Shown: one piece after another, positions 57,837-64,000 of the stretch | Numbering within the stretch: position 1 is the stretch's first letter | Layout of the letters: each line of letters begins with the position of its first letter | DNA from: Myxococcus sp. RHSTA-1-4 | GTDB taxonomy: Bacteria > Myxococcota > Myxococcia > Myxococcales > Myxococcaceae | Reading direction: 5' to 3' | Length of the DNA stretch: 64,000 bases | Assembly: GCF_020037125.1 (NCBI RefSeq) | Contig: NZ_JAIQDG010000001.1 | Location: 186,001 to 250,000, forward strand | Notes under the pieces: generated by a model | Database searches by the model: none | What the model saw: the letters and a program-made list of their open reading frames with translations, nothing else | What the model was told of the DNA's origin: nothing | Translations under genes and position numbers: made by a program

Positions 57837-59616
57837 ACTGCCGCGCCATCTTCCCCACCTCGCCAGAGACGGTAGACAGGGCGGCGGTGGCCTCCTGCGT
57901 GGACTCCAGGCGCTTCAGCGTGGCGTCCATGATTTGCGACAGGTCGCCGATGGCGGTGAAGATTTGCGAGAAGCCGGCGTTCTGCTGCGTCACGGCGGCG
58001 GCAATCTGCCGCGCGGCGGTGGAGTTCTCCTGGGAGATGCGCGACAGCTCGCGCAGCGACTCGCCCGACTCGCGCATCTGGTCCAGTCCGGTGCCGATGG
58101 TCCGCACGCCCTGCTCACCCATCAGCGCCGCGTCGCGGATGCCGGTGCTGATGTCCTGGAGGATGCCGCGGATGCGGCGCGTGGACTGGATGGACTGGTC
58201 CGCCAGCCCGCGAATCTCGCGGGCCACCACCGCGAAGCCCCGCCCCTGCTCTCCCGAGCGCGCCGCTTCAATCGCCGCGTTCACCGCCAGCAGGTGCGAC
58301 TGGTCCGCCAGGTCCTTCACCGTCTCGGTGATGTCGCCAATCTGCGTGGTGCTCTCCGCCAGCCGCACCAACCGCTGCTGGATGCCGTCCACCGCGCGGC
58401 GGATGTCGGCCAGCCCGGTGACGCTCTGCTCCACCGCCGTCTCGCCCCTCTGGCCCAGCTCCTCGGCGCGGCGGGCGACATTGAGCACCGCCTCCGCGCG
58501 GTCGGCCGCCATCAGCGAGGTGCGCTTGATTTCCTCCGACGTCACCTGCGCCTCGTGCAGCGCCGCCGCCTGCCGGGTGAGGCTCTGCTGCTGCTCGTCG
58601 TTGGCCGTCCGCAGGTGGCTGGCCGCGTCGCTGAGCTGCGTCGCGGCGGACTGGAGCGTCAGGGGGAGCTGCCGCAGCTTGGCCAGCACCGCGTTCATGC
58701 CCGAGGCCAGCACACCTATCTCGTCCGTGGACACCCACTCGGGCGACGCGGTGCGGCCCTCCGCCAGCGCTTTGATGGCCACGCCCACCGCGCCGGTGCC
58801 CTCGGCCTGCCGGCGCGCCAGCATGTACGTGGTGATGGTGGGCAGGATGAGCACCAGGCCGGCCACCCACGCCATGGAGCCGAGCAACTCCGTCAGCAGC
58901 GTGCCGCCCAGCTCCTCCAGGAGCTGCGCGGAGGAGACGGCGCCCTGCCCCGCCAGCCCGGCGCGGAGGGAGTCGCGCAGCCCCAGCATCTTCACCGTCA
59001 TCACACACCCGCTCAAGAGCAGCGTGGAGGCGATGGAGGCCACGAAGGTGAAGGGCAGGAACCAGGCCTGGCGCGGCCAGAAGAAGCCGCCGCCCCGGGG
59101 CGTGACGCCCGGGTGCGCGCGCTGCTCCTCCAGCGCCAGCGGGACGAGCTGCTTCTCCAGCCTGAGCGCGATGGGGAACGACATCACCACGCCGAAGCAG
59201 AAGGCGACGGTGGAGCCCAGCACCACGCGCAGGACTTCCTTGTCGAACTGGATGCAGACCGGGATGCTGAAGAACAGCCCGCCCAGCGCCCACGCCGCGT
59301 ACGTGGTGAAGACGGTGCTCTGCCACGGCAGCCGGAGGATGCGGCCCAGCCGCTCTCCGGGCACGTCACCCGGGCGGTGCCGCAGGGCCCGCGAGGCCAG
59401 CATCCGCAGCGCCACCCAGGGATAGACGGTGCCGAAGAAGAGGATGAGCCCGGGCGCGATGCGGGTGGTGGCCCACAGGCCCTCCTCGGCGTTGAGCCCC
59501 ATGGACAGCGCGATGAGGTACGCGCAGTTCATGCCGGGCAAGGCCACCCAGCTGATGAACGTCAGCGCACCACGTCTGGCGAAATCACTGACGGCCTTCT
59601 CGTCCACGTTGTCCAT
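57820..59616 (-). CDS. Methyl-accepting chemotaxis protein with polytopic membrane N-terminus
   Basis: A 598-residue chemoreceptor with about five to six transmembrane helices within residues 1-265, no large periplasmic ligand domain, a HAMP-like linker ('LAEGRTASPEWVSTDEIGVL') and a cytoplasmic signalling domain with the conserved tip 'IEAARSGEQGRGFAVVAREI'. A membrane-embedded sensor suggests sensing of lipids or membrane state. No cheA or cheW is adjacent. Upstream operator-like repeats lie at 59769-59789. Confidence 0.9.
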   Translation of the reverse strand: MDNVDEKAVSDFARRGALTFISWVALPGMNCAYLIALSMGLNAEEGLWATTRIAPGLILFFGTVYPWVALRMLASRALRHRPGDVPGERLGRILRLPWQSTVFTTYAAWALGGLFFSIPVCIQFDKEVLRVVLGSTVAFCFGVVMSFPIALRLEKQLVPLALEEQRAHPGVTPRGGGFFWPRQAWFLPFTFVASIASTLLLSGCVMTVKMLGLRDSLRAGLAGQGAVSSAQLLEELGGTLLTELLGSMAWVAGLVLILPTITTYMLARRQAEGTGAVGVAIKALAEGRTASPEWVSTDEIGVLASGMNAVLAKLRQLPLTLQSAATQLSDAASHLRTANDEQQQSLTRQAAALHEAQVTSEEIKRTSLMAADRAEAVLNVARRAEELGQRGETAVEQSVTGLADIRRAVDGIQQRLVRLAESTTQIGDITETVKDLADQSHLLAVNAAIEAARSGEQGRGFAVVAREIRGLADQSIQSTRRIRGILQDISTGIRDAALMGEQGVRTIGTGLDQMRESGESLRELSRISQENSTAARQIAAAVTQQNAGFSQIFTAIGDLSQIMDATLKRLESTQEATAALSTVSGEVGKMARQFTSAG

Positions 59617-59768
59617 GACTCGTGCCCCCCGGCGCGAGCGCGTCCCTCAGCGTGGCTGCCCCCCGGGACGTGGCATGAAACAGCGCACTTCCCCGCCGCC
59701 GCGCATGCCCGCGCTCATGGATGCAGCTTAATGAGCAACTCCTCACGGATTCCAGCCACCGGGGCCGA

Positions 59769-59789
59769 ACAAGTGCTCACAAGTGTGAG
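59769..59789. promoter_or_regulatory. Operator-like repeats upstream of the chemoreceptor gene
   Basis: ACAAGTG occurs twice in direct orientation at 59769-59775 and 59779-59785, exactly 10 bp apart (one helical turn). The second copy overlaps an inverted repeat CTCACA-AG-TGTGAG (59776-59789). Located about 155 bp before the chemoreceptor ATG. The regulator is unknown. Confidence 0.35.
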
Positions 59790-59833
59790 AAAGAATTGAA
59801 ATCCACGCATTGCCTGTGTGGATGTAACAATTC
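59790..59833 (-). terminator. Hairpin terminator after the P450 gene
   Basis: On the minus strand GAATTG, a short gap, ATCCAC, an 11-nt loop, GTGGAT, a short gap and CAATTC form a two-part stem that is followed by TTTCT. It begins at the stop codon of the P450 gene. The stem is AT-rich for this genome, so moderate confidence. Confidence 0.5.
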
Positions 59834-61172
59834 AGGAGCACAGTCGCTCAACTGTCATGCGCAGACCACCTGACGGAGCGAGGGTGACGGCGCGGCGCTG
59901 GGGTCTCACCTGTGCGTCCATGGGCTTCAGCTCGAAGCGCGAGAGGACGAGCCCCAGCACCACCTTCATCTCGTAGAGCGCCAGGGCCATGCCGATACAT
60001 CGGCGCACACCGCCGCCGAAGGGCAGATATTCGAAGGGGGAGTAGGCGCGCTCCAGGAAGCGCTCCGGGCGGAAGTCTTCCGGCTCCGTGAAGGCCTCCG
60101 GCCGGTGGTGGGCGAGGTAGATACACGCCGCCACCGTGACACCCGAGGGAACCTCGTAGCCCTGCACCCGGAACGGCACCTGCGTGCGGCGCGCCACCAC
60201 GGGGATGATGGGGTGCAGGCGCAGCGTCTCCTGACACACGGCCTTCAGCCAGGGAGCGGCGCTCCCGGCCAGCGCGGAGGGCGCCGGCTCCGCGCCCAGC
60301 CCGCGCAGCTCCTCGCGCAGCCGCGCCAGCGTGCCGGGGAAGGCATGGAGCCAGTGCAGCGCCCAGGCGATGGCAGTGGCCGTCGTCTCGTAGCCTGTCA
60401 CCACCAGCGTCATCAGCTCGTCGCGCAGCACGGCGTCTTCCAGGGGCGCGCCGTCCTCGTACGTGGCGGACAGCAGCATGCCCAGGATGTCGCCGCGCTC
60501 GACGTCCCTCACCGCGCGCCGGTGCCGCACCTCCTCCAGCAGCAGCGCGTCGATGCGCTCCAGGCTCCGCTTGAAGGCGGCCCACGCCTCGGACTGGAGG
60601 TCGTCGCGGAGCTGGCCGATGTTGCCGAGGTTGAACTTCGAGTCATTGAGGAAGGCCTGGATGCGCGCGCTCAGCTCCTCCGCGCGCTCGCCGCCCTCCA
60701 ACCCGAACACGGCCGTGAGGATGACCCGCAGCGACACGCGCTGCATGACGTCCTGGATGATGACGGACTGCCCGGGGCGCCAGTCCTGGATGGCGGCCAG
60801 GGTGGCCTCACGCACGAGCGCGCCGTACTGCTCGATGCGCCGCGAGTGGAACGCCGGCCCCAGCATCCGCCGCTCGCGCTGGTGGGGCTTCTCCTCCAGC
60901 AGCAAGAGCGAGTGCGCGCCGAGCAGCGGCTTGAGCACCACGTTGCCCTCGCCCGCGTGCAGCACGGAGGGGTCGGCGGTGAAGATGTCCCGCAGCGCGT
61001 CCGGGTGCGAGAACATCACGTAGGTGCCGTGGCTGCCGAGGTCGAGCGTGAAGGCGTCTCCCAGCCGCTCACGGCAGCTTCGCAGCAGCTCGTAGGGGCG
61101 CGCGCGCCATTGCAGCGACTGCTGCACCGCCGGCAACTCCACGCGGGGCGGGAGCGGAGAATCGGTCTGCAT
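59832..61172 (-). CDS. Cytochrome P450
   Basis: A 446-residue soluble P450. It has the haem-Cys loop 'FGGGVRRCIGMALALYEMK' (Cys392), the I-helix oxygen-activation motif 'VVTGYETTATAIAW', ExxR as 'ETLRLHPIIPV', and the PERF-type 'FRPERFL'. It resembles the CYP families common in myxobacterial and cyanobacterial secondary metabolism. The start at 61172 gives the normal length. It is divergent from the acyl-carrier-protein operon and may act on its product. Confidence 0.93.
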   Translation of the reverse strand: MQTDSPLPPRVELPAVQQSLQWRARPYELLRSCRERLGDAFTLDLGSHGTYVMFSHPDALRDIFTADPSVLHAGEGNVVLKPLLGAHSLLLLEEKPHQRERRMLGPAFHSRRIEQYGALVREATLAAIQDWRPGQSVIIQDVMQRVSLRVILTAVFGLEGGERAEELSARIQAFLNDSKFNLGNIGQLRDDLQSEAWAAFKRSLERIDALLLEEVRHRRAVRDVERGDILGMLLSATYEDGAPLEDAVLRDELMTLVVTGYETTATAIAWALHWLHAFPGTLARLREELRGLGAEPAPSALAGSAAPWLKAVCQETLRLHPIIPVVARRTQVPFRVQGYEVPSGVTVAACIYLAHHRPEAFTEPEDFRPERFLERAYSPFEYLPFGGGVRRCIGMALALYEMKVVLGLVLSRFELKPMDAQVRPQRRAVTLAPSGGLRMTVERLCS

Positions 61173-61528
61173 GGGGGACCTCGCGGGGTGCCCTGAGGCT
61201 ACTCCGACTCCCTCCCCACCCCGTAGGGCCCCTCCCGGGTGGGCAGGGGCCTTCCCGAGGACGCCTGAGGGAACGCACCCTGTGCACCCTGGGCGCCGCC
61301 ACACCTACCCGGGTGTCTGACAATGCTCATTAACAAGAAATTGATAAAAATCTGCGCCACCCCTCTTCTCATTTTCGGCCGTATCTGTATCTTTTTACCA
61401 ATCGCTGTTTTCGGGCTGGGTGGGTCGGTGGACGGCACGGTGGGGGGACGTGGCCCGGTGATGGAGCGTGGTGCGGCTCCTGGAGTGACCAACCGGGCCC
61501 TTCGCGGGGTCCCCCAGACCGGGGTTCC
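61173..61528. other. Divergent intergenic region between P450 and acyl carrier protein genes
   Basis: No supported gene in 356 bp. The stretch 61318-61410 is strikingly AT-rich against the genome background, with runs such as TTGATAAAAA (61341-61350) and a direct repeat GTATCTGTATCT. It probably holds the promoters of both divergent units. A 69-codon frame starting at 61323 has no ribosome-binding site and is not called. Confidence 0.5.
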
Positions 61529-61804
61529 ATGATGCAGACCAGGATTGAAAGCGATTCCGTCCTCCAGGCCGTGGTGGCGGCGACCCGCGCCGCATGCAAG
61601 CTGCCACTCCCGGAGGTCATCGACCGGGGCCATTGCTTCGTCACCGACCTGGGCTTCGACTCGATGAGCATTGCCCGGCTGGCGCTGGAGCTGGAGGACC
61701 GGGTCCAGCAGCCGGTGCTCCTGGACGACTGGATTGCCAGTGAGCCGGACCCGTCCGCGCTGACCGTGGGCTCGCTGTGCAACTACGTCTCGGCGCTCGG
61801 GTAG
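61529..61804 (+). CDS. Acyl carrier protein
   Basis: A 91-residue phosphopantetheine carrier with the attachment motif 'TDLGFDSMSIARLALELED' (Ser45, in the DS-type motif). It is a discrete carrier heading a biosynthetic operon, 6 bp before the FadB-like gene. It is divergent enough from the housekeeping AcpP (the Cys in 'RGHCFVTDLGF' is unusual) to suggest a dedicated carrier. Confidence 0.88.
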   Translation: MMQTRIESDSVLQAVVAATRAACKLPLPEVIDRGHCFVTDLGFDSMSIARLALELEDRVQQPVLLDDWIASEPDPSALTVGSLCNYVSALG

Positions 61805-61810
61805 GTCCTC

Positions 61811-63769
61811 ATGTCCACGAAGCTCTTCGGGATGCAGTGGGTGGGCGACGTCCTGGTGCTCACGCTGGACACGCCGGGCGGTGACTTCAACATCTTCAGC
61901 CACGAGGCGGCGGTGCAGCTCCTGGAGCTGCTGGAGGGCGTGGACCGCGAGCGCGTGCGCGCCCTGGTCATCCGCAGCGCCAAGCCGGGCAGCTTCATCA
62001 ACGGCGTGGGGCTGATGATGGCGGGCACGGCCCAGGCGCCCGAGGACATTCCCCGGATGACGGAGACGGTGACGCGGGCGTACCGCGCGGTGCGCGAGTT
62101 CCCCGCCCCCACCATCGCCGCCATCCGCGGCAACTGCTACGGCTGTGGGGTGGAGTTCTCGCTGCACTGCGACTACCGCGTCGCCGCGCACACGTACGAG
62201 ACCCACTTCTACATGACGGAGATTGCCGAGTACCTGTTCATCCCGGCCTTCGGCAGCACGCAGGACCTGCCCCGCCTCATCGGTCTGGAGAACGCCACGG
62301 ACGCGCTGCTGTGGGGCGAGCGCTGGTCCGCTCCGGAGGCGGTGCGCCGGGGACTGGTGGACGCCTGCTTCGATGACGCGGACTTCGACGGCAGCGTGCT
62401 GCGCTTCGTGGACGCGCTGCTGGAATGCGGCGGCGGCAAGCGCCAGCAGGCGTCCGCTCCGGCCCGCGCGCCGGTGCCGGCGGACTTCGAGACGCGGACC
62501 CGCGCCCGCATCGCGAGCCTGCCTCCCGCGTACCAGCCCGTCTATACGGAGTGCCTCGACCTGATGCTGCACGCGGCGCGGCGGGGCCGGGCGGAGGCGC
62601 GGGACTACCAGCTCGAGGTGGAGGCCTGCGGGCGCGCGGTGGTGAACCCCATCGCCAAGGCCGCGCTCTCCATCTTCTTCGTGCGGAGGCTCGCGCTGCA
62701 CCACAGCCTGCGCGAGCACGAGCTGCCGCCGCTCACGCACCTGGTCATCGACGCGGAGGACGCGCGGCTGGCGGCGCTGGCGGAGGACCTGCGCACCCGT
62801 CGCGTGCGCGGCCTGTCGGTGGAGGTGGCTCCCCAACAGCCACCGCCGGGGGTTCCGGTGCTGCACGTCACGCGCTACGCCCCCGAGGGGGAGCCCCTGC
62901 CCGAGGGCGCGGTGTCGCTGGCGGTGGACCTGGTGAGCGGCCCGCTCCGGCAGGTGTCGGACCTGGTGCTGTACGCCCCGCTGCTGGAGGCCGGCCTGCC
63001 CGTGGTGGAATTGCGCGCCGCGGAGGGCCGCCCGCCCGAGGAGGCGCGCACCCTGTTCGCCCTGCTGCACCGCGCGGGGTTCCACCCGGTGATGTCACGC
63101 GCGGCGGAGGAGCCCGTCCTCAACGCGCTGCTGGGGGCATACCTGGGGCCGCTGGTGGCCCATGTGCTCGCGGGCGGCGACGCGCGCGACGCCCTGGCCA
63201 CGGTGCGCGCGTTCGGCTTCGCGCGCTCGCCGGCGGAGCTCATCCGCGCCCTGCCGCGTCCCGCGCTGGCCCTGGCGCTGGCCCCGCACCTGCCGGCCGC
63301 GGCCTCGTTCGAGCGCGTCGAGGAGGCCCTGGAGGCACTGGCCACGGCGGAGCCCCGGGGCGCGCATGGCTCGGCTCCGCTCGCGGACGCGGTGCTCATC
63401 TCGCTGCTCGGCTTCGCCACCCGCGCGCTGGCGGACCGCACGCTGGGGCACCCCACCGTCGTGGACGTGCTGGCGCGCGAGCTCATCGACTTCCCGCTCG
63501 GCTACGGCAGCCTCTGCCGCTACCTCACGCGCGAGCGCGCCGCCCGGCTGCTCACCTCGGACGCGGTGCACGCCCTGCTCCCTGGCGAGCCCATGCAGGC
63601 GCTGGACGCGTTCGTCACCCGGGGCCGCGATTTCTATCCACAGGCCCGTCCCGCCGCCGCGCGTGCCCCGGCACAGGCCTCGCCGCCGGCCGTGGCCGCC
63701 GCGCTCCCCTCACCCGGGGCGCTCCCCGTGCCCGAGGCGCGCCCCACCCCGCGGAGCCTGCATGTCTGA
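61811..63769 (+). CDS. FadB-like fusion: enoyl-CoA hydratase plus degenerate hydroxyacyl dehydrogenase
   Basis: A 652-residue protein. Residues about 8-205 form a crotonase domain, with oxyanion stretches 'GSFINGVGLMMAG' and 'GNCYGCGVEFSLHCDYRVAA' and the Glu of 'MTEIAEYLFIPAFGSTQDLPRLIG'. The remainder aligns in order with the FadB/FadJ dehydrogenase half: C-terminal domains like 'LLGAYLGPLVAHVLAGGDAR' and 'LARELIDFPLGYGSLCRYL' are there, but the NAD-binding GxGxxG is absent where expected ('THLVIDAEDARLAALAEDL'). A hydratase that has lost the redox step is inferred. The downstream SDR, which overlaps by 8 bp, could replace it. Confidence 0.8.
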   Translation: MSTKLFGMQWVGDVLVLTLDTPGGDFNIFSHEAAVQLLELLEGVDRERVRALVIRSAKPGSFINGVGLMMAGTAQAPEDIPRMTETVTRAYRAVREFPAPTIAAIRGNCYGCGVEFSLHCDYRVAAHTYETHFYMTEIAEYLFIPAFGSTQDLPRLIGLENATDALLWGERWSAPEAVRRGLVDACFDDADFDGSVLRFVDALLECGGGKRQQASAPARAPVPADFETRTRARIASLPPAYQPVYTECLDLMLHAARRGRAEARDYQLEVEACGRAVVNPIAKAALSIFFVRRLALHHSLREHELPPLTHLVIDAEDARLAALAEDLRTRRVRGLSVEVAPQQPPPGVPVLHVTRYAPEGEPLPEGAVSLAVDLVSGPLRQVSDLVLYAPLLEAGLPVVELRAAEGRPPEEARTLFALLHRAGFHPVMSRAAEEPVLNALLGAYLGPLVAHVLAGGDARDALATVRAFGFARSPAELIRALPRPALALALAPHLPAAASFERVEEALEALATAEPRGAHGSAPLADAVLISLLGFATRALADRTLGHPTVVDVLARELIDFPLGYGSLCRYLTRERAARLLTSDAVHALLPGEPMQALDAFVTRGRDFYPQARPAAARAPAQASPPAVAAALPSPGALPVPEARPTPRSLHV

Positions 63770-64000
63770 GCCACGCGTCGCCGTCGTCACGGGGGCGGCG
63801 GGAGGCATCGGCCGCGCGGTGGTGCGGCGCCTGCTGCGCGCGGGCCTGCACGTGGTGGCGACCGACTCCGCCGAGGCGTCCCTGCGGGAGCTGGAGGAAG
63901 TCCGGGCGGACGCCCCCCGCCTGGGCCTCGAGGTCATGGACGTGGCGGACGTGGAGTCCATCCGCCGCGTCGCCGCGAGCGTGGACGCGGCCCACCACCG
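63762..64000 (+). CDS. Short-chain dehydrogenase/3-oxoacyl reductase (partial, runs off right edge)
   Basis: The first 79 residues of an SDR are visible, with the NAD(P) motif 'VVTGAAGGIGRAVVRRLL' and a second strand 'VVATDSAEASLRELEE'. The ATG lies 8 bp inside the end of the FadB-like gene. A FabG-like 3-oxoacyl-ACP or hydroxyacyl redox step in the same pathway is inferred from context. Confidence 0.85.
   Translation, partial: MSEPRVAVVTGAAGGIGRAVVRRLLRAGLHVVATDSAEASLRELEEVRADAPRLGLEVMDVADVESIRRVAASVDAAHH

Noticed and set aside
61323-61532. A 69-codon ORF in the AT-rich region before the acyl carrier protein gene
   Set aside because: No ribosome-binding site, the second half reads as low-complexity Gly/Arg/Pro, and the region fits a promoter better.

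Overview
The window is a very GC-rich stretch of bacterial chromosome that most likely comes from a myxobacterium of the Myxococcaceae (Myxococcus, Corallococcus or Pyxidicoccus-like). The reasons are the strongly G/C-ending codons, the many secreted lipoproteins of unknown function, a Hanks-type Ser/Thr kinase, TPR and PEGA surface proteins, a HemY-type protoporphyrinogen oxidase, and overlapping stop/start pairs throughout. The genus cannot be fixed from the sequence. No rRNA, tRNA, CRISPR array or insertion sequence was seen.

Layout. 1-6630: nitrous-oxide/nitric-oxide reduction. nosC-like cytochrome c, nosZ, nosD and the start of nosF run leftward; a quinol NO reductase runs rightward; an NsrR-like operator lies between them. 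6692-16246: a putative metallopeptidase, a LEA-type lipoprotein, aat, small hypotheticals, a pilus-assembly-like protein, a CorC/HlyC protein, a second LEA-type lipoprotein coupled to a Ser/Thr kinase, glgA and pdxH. 16259-20635: an SDR, hemY-type PPOX, a 40-residue membrane peptide and a LytS/LytTR-type two-component pair. 20849-29140: a beta-propeller lipoprotein, a Tyr/Glu-rich lipoprotein, a GCS2 ligase, rlmN, a GAF-cyclase and a phosphoesterase. 29216-30070: a two-gene unit that looks broken in both members, a metzincin-signature ORF with an in-frame TGA and a frameshifted lipoprotein. 30158-42002: PEGA protein and gluQ, membrane proteins, GNAT, miaE, an SLC13 permease, pckG with a clear terminator, and a TPR/orphan solute-binding-protein pair. 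41983-46439: an aminotransferase unit and the biotin operon bioB-bioF-bioD. 46556-46827: a glsB-type gene carrying a dinucleotide frameshift.

46830-49574 is the accessory island. It is visibly less GC-rich, with A/T-ending codons unlike its flanks. It holds an AvcD-like anti-phage deoxycytidine-nucleotide deaminase translationally coupled to a small protein that looks distantly DUF488-like, preceded by a gene-free leader with three closely spaced inverted repeats. This pair is the best candidate in the window for an undescribed or variant defence system. The core genome resumes with radA.

49575-64000: radA, an epoxide-hydrolase-like protein preceded by the stub of a luciferase-like monooxygenase gene, a GH18 chitinase, a DHFR/RibD-type reductase, an NlpC/P60 protein, a histidine kinase, a chemoreceptor and a cytochrome P450. 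Divergent from the P450 is the start of a biosynthetic operon: an acyl carrier protein, a FadB-like fusion whose NAD-binding motif is gone, and an SDR cut off by the window edge.
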